Of a stretch of 64,000 nucleotides of DNA, positions 27,526 to 35,772 are shown piece by piece (within the stretch, counting starts at the first letter, position 1; the number at the start of each line of letters is the position of its first letter). The translations under genes were made by a program, and so were the position numbers. The DNA comes from Phycisphaerae bacterium. GTDB taxonomy: Bacteria; Chloroflexota; Anaerolineae; 4572-78; J111. Below the pieces are notes generated by a model. The model did no database searches, had not been told where the DNA came from, and saw nothing but the letters and a program-made list of their open reading frames with translations. Where the stretch lies: contig JANQQF010000155.1 of the NCBI GenBank assembly GCA_028285035.1, positions 62,001 to 126,000 on the forward strand. The letters run 5' to 3'.

Positions 27526-28270
27526 ATTGCACAATCCTCTCTACCAAATGAGCATAATCAACAGCTCCAGAGCTACGCGAAGCGTACTCGTAAATACTCA
27601 TTTGATGACTCGGGGCTTCGGCCAATTTAACATTTGTGCGAATCGGCTGGGCTACCTTCTCACCAAAATGGCGTTGCAACGTTTCCATGATTTCTTGATC
27701 TTTACGCAGTCGTCCATAGTAAAAGGTAGGGACAATCATAGAGAGTTGAATTTGATGGTTGGGAATGCGGCCAACTGTTTTGAGGGTTTGGATCACCTGA
27801 CGCGTTCCGACCATTGCCAGATAACGCATCGCTACAGGGACCACCAGCTCTTTGGTACAAAACAGAGCACTCTCGCTTAACAAGCTGACCGAGGGCGAAT
27901 AATCCAAAACAATGTAATCATAATCGCTCAACAGATTTAGCTTATTGGACAAGGTGTGTCGAGCAGCATCACGATCATTCATCCGCCATAACTGCCCTTC
28001 AACCTGAAGTAGATCGGCAGTGCTGGCAATCAAATCCAGATTATTGCGGAGGGGGGTGACACAGGCCTGAGGCTCGGCCCGTTCTAATAGTAAATCAGTG
28101 AGGGTTTGCGCAACGTTTGCACCAAAATATGTAGCTAAACTACCTTGGGCATCGAGATCCACGCATAATACGCGTGCCCCCTTCAGAGCCAAACCAACAC
28201 TCAAATTGACAACGGTGGTCGTCTTGCCCGTACCACCTTTATAATTTAATACACCAATTATTCTGGTCAT
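27515..28270 (-). CDS. ParA/MinD-family ATPase
   Basis: The 251-residue protein carries the deviant Walker A motif K-G-G-T-G-K-T-T-T near the N-terminus. The Walker A' region V-L-C-V-D-L-D-A-Q-G-S-L-A and Y-I-V-L-D-Y-S-P-S also fit ParA. ParA ATPases form gradients on nucleoid or membrane and position plasmids, chromosomes or chemosensory arrays (as ParC and PpfA do). No ParB lies nearby, and overlap with the CheW gene argues for an array-positioning role. I chose ATG 28270 (M-T-R-I-I-G-V), which matches the family start. An upstream ATG at 28309 would add 13 residues without a ribosome-binding site. Confidence 0.9.
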   Translation of the reverse strand: MTRIIGVLNYKGGTGKTTTVVNLSVGLALKGARVLCVDLDAQGSLATYFGANVAQTLTDLLLERAEPQACVTPLRNNLDLIASTADLLQVEGQLWRMNDRDAARHTLSNKLNLLSDYDYIVLDYSPSVSLLSESALFCTKELVVPVAMRYLAMVGTRQVIQTLKTVGRIPNHQIQLSMIVPTFYYGRLRKDQEIMETLQRHFGEKVAQPIRTNVKLAEAPSHQMSIYEYASRSSGAVDYAHLVERIVQYGN

Positions 28271-28345
28271 CTTGTTTTGCCTGTTCCTAGTTGATGTGAT
28301 GGTAACCATCCATAAATCGTAATCAGGTCGTGATAAACATTTATT

Positions 28346-28427
28346 GACAATATTGTCGATAGGCTCTGAATTGTTAAAGTGAACAGCTCAGGCAGGGCAA
28401 CAAGCATAAAATAAGCTTGCCCCCTGC
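28346..28427. repeat. Palindrome and hairpin upstream of the parA-like gene
   Basis: GACAATATTGTC (28346-28357) is a perfect 12-bp palindrome that could be an operator. An imperfect hairpin with outer arms GCAGGG (28392-28397) and CCCTGC (28422-28427) and inner AAGC/GCTT lies just beside it. Both are in the 180-220 base gap between the CheY-like and ParA-like genes, so an internal promoter or partial terminator is possible. Confidence 0.5.
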
Positions 28428-28488
28428 ACTTCAATCTTCAAGCAAAATATAACAACTGACGACTTACAACTACGATTTACATTAAAAT

Positions 28489-28854
28489 CTACAACAGATT
28501 TGCCACGTTATTTAACAAATCTTCTTCGACAAAAGGCTTCGTCATATACTCATCTGCCCCTTGCTTGAGACCCCAGAAGCGATCCGTTTCTTGATCTTTA
28601 CTGGTGACCAAAAGAACTTTAATGTCTTTCGTATTATCTGTGGTTTTAAGCTGACGACAGACCTGAAAGCCGTTCTTCTTAGGCAAAACAACATCCAGAA
28701 CGATCAACTTAGGCTGTTCGCTCTCCGCTTTAGCCAGCGCTTCTTCGCCATCCACGGCGGTAACAATCTGATAGCCTTTTGCTTTGAGTGGGGTTGTCAT
28801 CAAGTTCAACTGGGTGGGGCTGTCGTCAACAACGAGAATTTTTTCTAGTGCCAT
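28489..28854 (-). CDS. Single-domain CheY-like response regulator
   Basis: This is a 121-residue receiver domain alone. The acidic pocket is D10-D11, the phosphoacceptor D54 (V-L-D-V-V-L-P-K), the conserved Thr/Ser lies in L-V-T-S-K and the Lys in M-T-K-P-F. Such proteins carry CheA output to a motor or polarity target, as PilG and PilH do in twitching systems. I chose ATG 28854 because GGAG lies eight bases upstream; a TTG six bases earlier would overlap that signal. Confidence 0.92.
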   Translation of the reverse strand: MALEKILVVDDSPTQLNLMTTPLKAKGYQIVTAVDGEEALAKAESEQPKLIVLDVVLPKKNGFQVCRQLKTTDNTKDIKVLLVTSKDQETDRFWGLKQGADEYMTKPFVEEDLLNNVANLL

Positions 28855-28885
28855 GTTCAATCTCCATTTTATAGGCTGAAATTTA

Positions 28886-29734
28886 TCAAAATTTAATTTT
28901 TTGTGTCGATGCTTTAAGTTCGCTTAAAAAAAGCTGACAGGTTTCTTGCCATTGGGTAGCTAAAATTGGGGCGTTAAAAAATACCATAAGATGGGTAAAG
29001 TATGTTTCCAGAACATCAAGTAACCCTTGAGAGATTTCCATAAAGGTTTCACGCCGTTTGGCCACATCATCAGTCCATCTTTGGTAAAGCTGGGTAACGA
29101 TATTGGTTGATAGCCGATTATTTTCCACCCGCAGCAATTGTGTCGCTGCATATTTTTCACTGACACTGGACAAGACTTCCATCAATGGCGCATGCTTAGA
29201 GGTGTGTGGTGGATTTGCTTCACCAAATGCGGCCACTTCATTAATGATCTCTGTGAAAACTCGTAAGGCTTGCACTGGACGCTTTTGCGTTTTCTCCTGA
29301 GCCAGTTTGGCTTGCAACTGTTCAAGTTTTGACAACAACATGATTAAATTAGTTTCCAAATTGCTATCTTGTTCAATCTCAGTGGCAGAGAGGGTTCGTT
29401 CAGGTTGAACGCACTCAACCAGTTTTTGTTCATCAACCAATCGCATTCCTTCCATCAAAATTGAATTCCAAGGGTCAACAACGGTTCGATTTGGGGCTGT
29501 AACAGGCTCATTTACTTTGAAGCTCCCTTCTCCCCAGCTTAAGAGTTTGTAAATTGCTTCAGGGCCAACCAGGGGGCCAACCAATGCATGTACAATCTGA
29601 CCATCGGCGAAGTAGATGAGTCCTTCTTCGATGTCGCGATGTTTTAATCTCAGCATCGCCTTTCGTTGATCCAAACACAACATTTGAACCAGATTAGCAA
29701 GACTGATATCTTGAAGGTTACCTGTTAATGCCAA
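28886..29734 (-). CDS. PATAN (DUF4388) domain protein
   Basis: The protein has 282 residues: an N-terminal PATAN/DUF4388 domain (about 1-100, with G-L-I-Y-F-A-D-G-Q-I-V-H-A) and a helical C-terminal half without a recognised family. PATAN domains occur in PatA/PixG-type regulators controlled by CheY-like proteins, where they link phosphorelays to motility or development. The start is TTG 29734 with AAGGAG seven bases upstream. Its leader contains the paired hairpins at 29755-29857. The CheY-like gene follows 31 bases downstream. Confidence 0.85.
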   Translation of the reverse strand: MALTGNLQDISLANLVQMLCLDQRKAMLRLKHRDIEEGLIYFADGQIVHALVGPLVGPEAIYKLLSWGEGSFKVNEPVTAPNRTVVDPWNSILMEGMRLVDEQKLVECVQPERTLSATEIEQDSNLETNLIMLLSKLEQLQAKLAQEKTQKRPVQALRVFTEIINEVAAFGEANPPHTSKHAPLMEVLSSVSEKYAATQLLRVENNRLSTNIVTQLYQRWTDDVAKRRETFMEISQGLLDVLETYFTHLMVFFNAPILATQWQETCQLFLSELKASTQKIKF

Positions 29735-29754
29735 TGTGTATCTCCTTACCTAGT

Positions 29755-29857
29755 GCTGAAGCAATATCTTTTGACGGATTGAATTCAGACTATTTACTTC
29801 AGCCTAAGTGTTCCGCTACGACTATCTGATCCGTCAAGTTAACTATGGCGGAACACT
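29755..29857 (-). ncRNA. Structured leader: two hairpins with complementary loops
   Basis: In plus-strand coordinates, GCTGAAG (29755-29761) pairs with CTTCAGC (29797-29803), and AGTGTTCCGC (29807-29816) pairs with GCGGAACACT (29848-29857). The loop of the first hairpin contains TTGACGGAT (29771-29779), and the loop of the second contains its exact complement ATCCGTCAA (29829-29837). On the minus-strand transcript this gives two adjacent hairpins that can join through a 9-bp kissing interaction, in the gap between the response regulator stop and the Shine-Dalgarno of the PATAN gene. It may be a regulatory RNA element; no known riboswitch class is recognised. Confidence 0.5.
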
Positions 29858-29863
29858 AACTTG

Positions 29864-30298
29864 CTACAAAATATGTTTCGCTACTGTTTGCAGCAATACT
29901 TCGGGCTGAAATGGCTTGGTGATATAATCAACCGCGCCAGCCATTCGGCCTTTGACTTTATCAAAGAAGCCATCTTTCCCTGACAACATTACCACGGGAA
30001 TATGCTTCAAATCAGCATTCCCTTTAATAATCTTGCAGAGTTGATAACCATCCATGTAAGGCATCGTGATGTCTAGTAAAATCAGGTGGGGAGTTACCTC
30101 ATTCATCTTGGACAGGGCTTCCATCCCATTTGCGACACTAACCACCTCATAGTTTTCGCGTTCAAGGGACATTGTGACCAAACGGCAAATTGTAGGGCTA
30201 TCATCTGCAATGAGGATGAGTCCTTTGCTCGTTTGATCTACTTCAATATTGATTATCGCTTCGTTGTTTTCATGAGGAAACAAGTTGTTGTTTGACAC
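29864..30298 (-). CDS. CheY-like response regulator with N-terminal extension
   Basis: This 144-residue protein has a receiver domain (about 26-144) after a polar N-terminal extension of 25 residues. The acidic pair is D32-D33, the phosphoacceptor D76 (L-L-D-I-T-M-P-Y-M-D-G), and M-L-S-G-K and I-T-K-P-F supply the Ser and Lys. It resembles PilG-type regulators. The start is GTG 30298, with AAGGA seven to eleven bases upstream. A 12-bp hairpin precedes it (30339-30373), and the kissing-hairpin leader follows it. Confidence 0.9.
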   Translation of the reverse strand: MSNNNLFPHENNEAIINIEVDQTSKGLILIADDSPTICRLVTMSLERENYEVVSVANGMEALSKMNEVTPHLILLDITMPYMDGYQLCKIIKGNADLKHIPVVMLSGKDGFFDKVKGRMAGAVDYITKPFQPEVLLQTVAKHIL

Positions 30299-30338
30299 GT
30301 TTCAAATCCTTTGGTGTGAATCAGATCCCTAACAAAGT

Positions 30339-30373
30339 TGGGCTGGATTTAGCTGGCCTCAAAATCCAGCCCA
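30339..30373 (-). repeat. Hairpin between the 51-residue protein and the regulator gene
   Basis: TGGGCTGGATTT-type arms at 30339-30350 and 30362-30373 pair nearly perfectly over 12 positions. On the minus strand a short AACTTTGTT tail follows, so partial termination or processing within the run is possible. Confidence 0.65.
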
Positions 30374-30388
30374 GTATTACATTAGCGA

Positions 30389-30544
30389 CTACTTCTTAAG
30401 GAACTTATCGATACCCTCATCCTTCCATACTTTGAGGGTCTTTTCATCTTTAGGATCGATCTTTACACCGATGGCATTGACCGGGTGGTTGAACTTTTTT
30501 TGAGTTTCAATCCAATTCTTCTTGACATTTTCTTGTATACCCAT
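30389..30544 (-). CDS. Small basic protein of 51 residues
   Basis: This short frame begins ATG 30544 (M-G-I-Q-E-N-V-K-K-N-W), with AAGGAG eight bases upstream, and ends TAG at 30389. It is rich in Lys (about 25 percent), with Asp, Glu, Trp and a helical C-terminal end (D-E-G-I-D-K-F-L-K-K). I do not recognise a family. The strong ribosome-binding site, the codon pattern and its place between the protease and regulator genes in a tightly packed run support a real gene. It could be a peptide partner of the M16 protease or a small adaptor; neither is shown by sequence. Confidence 0.6.
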   Translation of the reverse strand: MGIQENVKKNWIETQKKFNHPVNAIGVKIDPKDEKTLKVWKDEGIDKFLKK

Positions 30545-30600
30545 TGTTGTAATCTCCTTTCAGGTTAGGACTACTAGTTGATGATTATGTAATGTTTAAT

Positions 30601-31887
30601 TTATTGAAAGCTGGCCAGAAGCGTTTCAATTGAATTTAAGGTGTAATGCTCTGGTGCCTCTGGGCCGACAATAGCCATCGCCATCCGAGGCATGGCATCA
30701 CCGTTGATCTCACCAGCTACGTCTAGCAACTGTTGATCGTCAACACTCTCAATTTGCCCCAGAATTTCATCTGGTGAAAGATAGTGTCCCAGATAAAGGG
30801 CTTGGGTGGCCAATCGGCTCATCCGAGTATAGGTATCTTCAGAAGCTAGTTGGTGTTGACCCTGAATTTGCATCTTGGCAATCCAAAGCTCCTCAGCCTC
30901 AATCGGCTTTTGCCCTCTAAGCAAGTCTTTCAACTCAATGCAGGTTAGATTTAAGACTGCTTCAAGATATTCCGGTGTGGTGCTGCCTTCAATCACCCAC
31001 ATTCCTCCATCACGATAGGCGTGATATTCAGAGCCAATGTGATAGACCAACCCCTGCTCTTCTCGAATGGTTCGGAAGAGGCGGGAACTGATTCCCCCTC
31101 CCAATACATTATTTAGAATATGCATTTCATAACGACGGGGATGGGCATATGAATAAACCGGTAATCCAATGGAGAAGTAAGCTTGAGACACATTCCGATG
31201 CTCAATCGTTACACCTGATTGGCCCATAGGCCGGGGCAGGGTTTTGCGTTGGCTACTCCCCAACATTCGCCAAAAGGCATCGCGTACTTGGCTGACAAAA
31301 TCATCGTGATCAACCCTGCCTGCGGCAGCGATGATGATCCGTTCCGGCAGATACTGCTCGTGCATAAAGTAAATGACATCCTCACGGGTCAGCGATTGCA
31401 CAATCTCAGCCGTCCCCGCTACAGGTCGCCCCAAAGGGTGATTGGGCCAAGCAAAGGCCTTAAGTTGGGCGTGGGCGCGCTCGCTTGGTGAGTCATTACC
31501 CATTTCGATTTCTCGTAAAATCGCTGCCTTTTCTCGGTCAACGCTATCTTCTGGAAAAATCGAGTTGAGCAAAATATCCCCAAACAGATCAAGCGCATAG
31601 GGGCAATGATCATCAAGCACGACAGCCGAGTAGCAGGTGTAATCGCGGGCCGTAAAGGCCCCTACGTGACCACCTGTGCTATCCATCAAACGGGCAATCT
31701 GCATCGCATCACGACTGCTGGTCCCTTGAAACATTAAATGTTCCGTGAGGTGAGCCAAGCCGTTTTTATCTGGTGTTTCATCGGTGAGACCGACATCGAC
31801 GACAATACCAATCGCCACAGAACGCACCTGGGGGATTGTTTCGGTCACAACCCGTATGCCATTTTCTAATGTGGTACTATGATGCAT
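30601..31887 (-). CDS. M16 family zinc metallopeptidase
   Basis: The 428-residue protein of the insulinase/PqqF/processing peptidase family has the inverted zinc motif H46-L-T-E49-H50 and a downstream Glu in R-E-I-E-M (near 125). The C-terminal M16 domain has G-G-G-I-S-S-R-L-F, a usual family motif. Such enzymes digest peptides inside a closed chamber formed by two halves. Most work on leader peptides or small polypeptides. Its position inside a chemosensory run is unusual; the 51-residue protein downstream is an obvious candidate substrate or partner by position only. No signal peptide is visible, so it should be cytoplasmic. Confidence 0.9.
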   Translation of the reverse strand: MHHSTTLENGIRVVTETIPQVRSVAIGIVVDVGLTDETPDKNGLAHLTEHLMFQGTSSRDAMQIARLMDSTGGHVGAFTARDYTCYSAVVLDDHCPYALDLFGDILLNSIFPEDSVDREKAAILREIEMGNDSPSERAHAQLKAFAWPNHPLGRPVAGTAEIVQSLTREDVIYFMHEQYLPERIIIAAAGRVDHDDFVSQVRDAFWRMLGSSQRKTLPRPMGQSGVTIEHRNVSQAYFSIGLPVYSYAHPRRYEMHILNNVLGGGISSRLFRTIREEQGLVYHIGSEYHAYRDGGMWVIEGSTTPEYLEAVLNLTCIELKDLLRGQKPIEAEELWIAKMQIQGQHQLASEDTYTRMSRLATQALYLGHYLSPDEILGQIESVDDQQLLDVAGEINGDAMPRMAMAIVGPEAPEHYTLNSIETLLASFQ

Positions 31888-31901
31888 ATTTACACTCTAT
31901 A

Positions 31902-32489
31902 CTAAAGTTGGTCTTGTATACTTATTAGAACCATATTGATACATTTCTTAAGGGTTTCAACAACGCCTATCCCTTCCGCAGCGACACTACTAATGTAAGG
32001 TAAAGTATTGTCAGGGTTGAGATAACGTTGTAAAACCATTTCGGGAATCCGGTTTGGCAAATCTTGTTTGTTGTATTGCAGCACCAAAGGAAGATCAAAC
32101 CAATTGTAACCAAGGTTATCTAGATGACGTTTCATCTCCTTAAAGGCACGTCTGTTATCGCTCAAGCGTGACTTTTGTGAGTCAGCCACAAAAACAATGG
32201 CATCAACCTCATCTAAAATTAAACGACGTGTGTCGTGATAGATACTTTGGCCAGGTACAGTGTAAAGATTAAAACGTGGTTTAAATCCTGAAATCTCTTT
32301 CACATTGAGTGGTAGAAAATCAAAAAAAAGAGTACGGTCTCCTTCAGTTTTCAAGGTAACCAATTCGCTTTGGTTTGATTTATTCATGCGAGCATGAATT
32401 TGTTCTAAGTTAGTTGTCTTACCACTCAAGGGGGGACCATAGTAGACAATTTTGAAGTCAATCTCGCGAAGCTTCCAATTCAGATTCAT
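31902..32489 (-). CDS. MglA-like small Ras-type GTPase (copy 1)
   Basis: The 195-residue protein has P-loop G18-P-P-L-S-G-K-T-T26, a T-V-P-G-Q motif where eukaryotic Ras proteins have D-T-A-G-Q, and N-K-Q-D for guanine specificity. These are marks of the bacterial MglA group, which sets leading-pole identity in gliding and twitching cells and is switched off by roadblock-domain GAPs (MglB). The gene is downstream of a REC-PATAN-roadblock protein (12 bases away) and upstream of the M16 protease gene. A second, related GTPase lies at 35773. The start ATG is well matched to that paralogue. Confidence 0.92.
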   Translation of the reverse strand: MNLNWKLREIDFKIVYYGPPLSGKTTNLEQIHARMNKSNQSELVTLKTEGDRTLFFDFLPLNVKEISGFKPRFNLYTVPGQSIYHDTRRLILDEVDAIVFVADSQKSRLSDNRRAFKEMKRHLDNLGYNWFDLPLVLQYNKQDLPNRIPEMVLQRYLNPDNTLPYISSVAAEGIGVVETLKKCINMVLISIQDQL

Positions 32490-32500
32490 TTAACATACTC

Positions 32501-33763
32501 TTAAAGGTCAAATAGATCATCCAAGACATCATCGACATCTTGATGAAAATTCTCATTTGCCCCTTTTATTATTTGTTCCTGCTGTTTAGTCATATCTTCA
32601 GCTTGAGTTAAAATCTTATCTAATTTGGCCGCCGCTTTTAGTGTCACTTGACGAGCTAATCCTAAATTAGTTATTTGTGGATCAAAGGCCATTGTCAAAA
32701 TCCAATTTGATCCCACTCCAGCTGAGTAAAGGCCATAACTGGGGCCTTCTTGTAGGCTTTGTTGACATTGGGGATGAAGCGATATCTCAGGGGTTAATAT
32801 TTGAGCTGCTTGATCTGTTGCAGAAAAGCTACCTGCTACCAGTGCTGCTAAAGAGGGGACTTTACTTTGCGCCGTTTGAGCGCGTGAATGTAATAGATGT
32901 CCGCCACGCGTTAAAAAAAGAATACAGTGAGAGACAGCTTGTGTATCAAGTTGAGAAATTATATTTTCCACTTTGGTTTGAGTATGATCATCCAAACCAA
33001 AACTGGAGCTTTGGTTTAGTTTGGATGGATTATGGGAATTAAATTCATCAACAGGCTCTAGTTGTTCTTGATCAAAAGTAGACTCATCCAGGCGCCTTAA
33101 CCCTTCTAATACTAATCCAGACCAATTCGCCTGAATTGTTCGCTCCGAAGCTGTAAGGCCCATTCTCATTATAAAATCCCCTTCATCCCAAGTAAGGGTT
33201 TCATAAACCGCCTCATCTCCAACAACGTCATTGAGTAGGGCGTGAGTAATTTGTCCCTTTGCAAAGAAAAGTGTTGCTTCTTGACCCTGATGTTGAATAT
33301 CCAAGCGGGCTGTTTTACCTTCATTACAGCTTAAGGAGATCAAACTCGTTAGACTAAGATCAAGTAGATTACCTTGTACCAGCCCGCCTGAATATTGTTC
33401 TAAAGCAACATGTATATTCTCTTGTAATGATTCTGATACGTAGGGTTTTTCAATAAACGTTACTTTTCCCATTTGTAAGGCTTTTGTCACCTGACTCATA
33501 GAAACAGCCCCATCTGTTGAAGAGATAATCGCCGGTATATCAAGATTATCATCTCTCATACGATGCAAGATATCCAAGCCATTCATATCAGATAATGATA
33601 AATCTATGAGAGCCAAATCAAAGCTGTAAGTGTCAATGATGTTAAGTGCATCGACTCCACTATGAGCAAATTGAAGCTCAAGTTCTTCAGGCTCAAGCCA
33701 AGTTTTATAAAATTCGACTAAATCCTCTTGTTCATCAACGATCAATACTCTTTTAGACCTCAT
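32501..33763 (-). CDS. REC-PATAN-roadblock fusion regulator
   Basis: In this 420-residue protein a receiver domain (1-125) with phosphoacceptor D54 (A-L-I-D-L-S-L-S-D-M-N-G) is followed by a PATAN/DUF4388 domain (about 130-235). A roadblock/LC7-like region follows (about 265-385), with an acidic helical tail ending in D-D-V-L-D-D-L-F-D-L. The fusion links phosphorelay input to a roadblock domain, the fold of GTPase-activating partners of MglA. It sits next to GTPase copy 1, as expected if it regulates that GTPase. The roadblock part is divergent, so that assignment is less certain than REC and PATAN. Confidence 0.82.
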   Translation of the reverse strand: MRSKRVLIVDEQEDLVEFYKTWLEPEELELQFAHSGVDALNIIDTYSFDLALIDLSLSDMNGLDILHRMRDDNLDIPAIISSTDGAVSMSQVTKALQMGKVTFIEKPYVSESLQENIHVALEQYSGGLVQGNLLDLSLTSLISLSCNEGKTARLDIQHQGQEATLFFAKGQITHALLNDVVGDEAVYETLTWDEGDFIMRMGLTASERTIQANWSGLVLEGLRRLDESTFDQEQLEPVDEFNSHNPSKLNQSSSFGLDDHTQTKVENIISQLDTQAVSHCILFLTRGGHLLHSRAQTAQSKVPSLAALVAGSFSATDQAAQILTPEISLHPQCQQSLQEGPSYGLYSAGVGSNWILTMAFDPQITNLGLARQVTLKAAAKLDKILTQAEDMTKQQEQIIKGANENFHQDVDDVLDDLFDL

Positions 33764-33838
33764 GATTCAGCTATTATTTCCTTAATTGTAACCACAATTA
33801 CCTACCAATTATTTTGATTATTGTTATCGTCTGAACAG

Positions 33839-34375
33839 TTATCCTTGCGTTAAAATTCGACGAGCTAAACGCTCATTCCCTACCGTTTCCGCTAAATGAT
33901 TAAGTTGAGTGTTTTCATAAGCTTGATTAAAGATGGCAATGTCTAAAGCCGCGAGCTTTCGGAATGCTTTTATGCCTACTTCCCCTTGAGCTTCAGCCAC
34001 TTTTTCGCCATGCTCCATCAAAATATCCATCATTGCCAAGGGATAACGAACTGGTAAACCAATACGAACGTGAGTTTTGCCAATATTCAAGCGGCTTTGT
34101 ACATAATCCTGACCATACTCACCTGAAAACAGTTGAACAAACCAAGCCTTAAGGGTACCCCGCAAATGTTCAACCATCCCTTCCAGAAATTCAGCGGTTG
34201 TATCCTGATGAAGTAACCGATTATAAAAAGCCTCAATCATTGCGTCAGCCTGAGCTTCAGCCTCACTCTGACAAGCCGCGACAGCTTGTTTTTCCTCATC
34301 TGTTAGCCCCATCAAAGTAGCCAAATCCTCTAGAATAGACTCATCTTTAATATCCCAGCTTTTGCGATCATCCAT
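33839..34375 (-). CDS. Protoglobin / globin-sensor domain protein
   Basis: The 178-residue protein is a single globin domain of the protoglobin/globin-coupled sensor type. The proximal haem ligand is H102 in I-G-K-T-H-V-R-I-G-L-P, the hallmark of the family. F-Y-N-R-L-L and W-F-V-Q-L-F-S-G-E-Y flank it. In globin-coupled sensors this domain detects O2, CO or NO and passes the signal to an MCP or cyclase output; here it is free-standing. It is embedded between two PATAN-roadblock genes, which suggests gas or redox input to the GTPase module. GGAG lies before the ATG. Confidence 0.85.
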   Translation of the reverse strand: MDDRKSWDIKDESILEDLATLMGLTDEEKQAVAACQSEAEAQADAMIEAFYNRLLHQDTTAEFLEGMVEHLRGTLKAWFVQLFSGEYGQDYVQSRLNIGKTHVRIGLPVRYPLAMMDILMEHGEKVAEAQGEVGIKAFRKLAALDIAIFNQAYENTQLNHLAETVGNERLARRILTQG

Positions 34376-34410
34376 TATTATAGTCTCCTTAATTAGTAGA
34401 TTGTTGTGGA

Positions 34411-35157
34411 TTAGAGAAGCTCATTTAGTTTATTAGACATAGTTCGGACTTCAGCAAAGGCCATACCTAAATTTACATTATTGGGTGTTAGACCAATAAA
34501 TAGTGTTTCATCATCCAAGCCAGCTACAATGATGTTGCCATCATCACCTTGAATCAAGGCCTGTTGAAACTGACCACGCTTGAGTTGATCTACACTACGT
34601 TTACTCAAACCAAGTACAGCGGCTGAGGTAGCCCCCACCATATTCTCATCTAAAGCACGTTGGGGGATATTTGCAGAGTAGACCAATCCATCTACGCCAA
34701 CGACCGCTGCTCCATCAATATCTGAAGATTCGCGTAAAAGTTCAGCCAAGGCATCGGCTAAGAGATCACTTTTCTTTTTTCGTGTTGCTGCCATAAGGAA
34801 ATCCTCCTGATCTAATATTATTGAGTTATCAGTAGTAGTAAGTGAATTAACATCTTGATCTAGGCGTCGAGCCCCTTCCAAAATCAAACCGGACCAATTG
34901 CGACTAATAGTTTTGGTGGTCGGTTCCATATCCATTTCTAGAGTAAATTGTCCTTCTTGCCAACCTAATAATTCAAATATTGCCTCCTCACCCTGTAAAT
35001 TACCCAGGGTTGCGTGTAATACGGCACCTGCTTTAAAGAAGAGAGTTGCCTGTTGATCATTATTTTCTATAACCAATCGAGCCGTCTTACGATCCTGACA
35101 GTTATGTTGAATCAAATCGGCCACTGCCATTACTTGTAAATCACCTTGCATTGCCAT
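34411..35157 (-). CDS. PATAN-roadblock/LC7 fusion protein
   Basis: The 248-residue protein has an N-terminal PATAN/DUF4388 domain (about 1-105, with A-T-L-F-F-K-A-G-A-V-L-H-A) and a C-terminal roadblock/LC7 domain (about 130-245, with D-I-D-G-A-A-V-V-G-V-D-G-L-V-Y-S). Roadblock domains dimerise and bind small GTPases, in some cases as GAPs. The same pairing is found, with a REC added, in the gene at 32501. It is separated from the single-domain roadblock gene by 17 bases, and GAGGT precedes its start. Confidence 0.87.
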   Translation of the reverse strand: MAMQGDLQVMAVADLIQHNCQDRKTARLVIENNDQQATLFFKAGAVLHATLGNLQGEEAIFELLGWQEGQFTLEMDMEPTTKTISRNWSGLILEGARRLDQDVNSLTTTDNSIILDQEDFLMAATRKKKSDLLADALAELLRESSDIDGAAVVGVDGLVYSANIPQRALDENMVGATSAAVLGLSKRSVDQLKRGQFQQALIQGDDGNIIVAGLDDETLFIGLTPNNVNLGMAFAEVRTMSNKLNELL

Positions 35158-35174
35158 GATTTATTACCTCGACC

Positions 35175-35567
35175 TTAAAGCTTCCATTGTCGTTGAATAT
35201 TGTTAATTGTTTGATTGGTTAATCGACGATAGCTTTGCTCTTTATTAGGAACTAAAATGGCTAAAATCATCACTTGATCATTGATGTTAAAAGGACGACA
35301 AATCAATCGCTGTCCATTTTGATCATTTAATGAAATCTCGTCAGCTTGAGCCATATTAAGCAAATTTTGTACCTGAGTAGCTGTATTTTCAATTAAGGCT
35401 ACGACAGCCGCTTGAGTTTGAGTATCTTGGCCAACCGTAGCGGCAAAGGCAATTAGTAATCCATGACGATCAGTCAAAATTGCTACAGGAAAATCACCTT
35501 TCTCACTTAGGTTGGTCAGAAGCATATTTAATTTTTTTGAGGTTGTTTGGGGTGTTTCGCTTGTCAA
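35175..35567 (-). CDS. Roadblock/LC7-like single-domain protein
   Basis: The protein has 130 residues with a roadblock-type layout: an N-terminal helix with L-N-M-L-L-T-N-L-S-E-K-G-D-F-P-V-A-I-L-T-D-R-H-G-L, a central helix and strands ending in M-I-L-A-I-L-V-P. This is the usual fold of MglB-like partners of MglA. No transmembrane segment is visible. It is close to the PATAN-roadblock gene, and 205 bases separate it from GTPase copy 2, the only sizeable gap in this part of the run. That gap holds no gene. Confidence 0.78.
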   Translation of the reverse strand: MTSETPQTTSKKLNMLLTNLSEKGDFPVAILTDRHGLLIAFAATVGQDTQTQAAVVALIENTATQVQNLLNMAQADEISLNDQNGQRLICRPFNINDQVMILAILVPNKEQSYRRLTNQTINNIQRQWKL

Positions 35568-35772
35568 AGTATTACCTCTTTATATGTAAGAATGTATAAG
35601 GTCTAAGGCCGTTACAGAAAAATAAATAACTAATAGAGAAGTATCTGCAAAACAACCTGTCGATGTATCAGGCTAAGATAGCACGGCTTTAAAGCTTTTC
35701 TAACGTCATTTGATTAATCGTAAAGCCGTTGTTACTTCAAGACACTTTGGGCAATTTATTTCTTGGAAAAGC

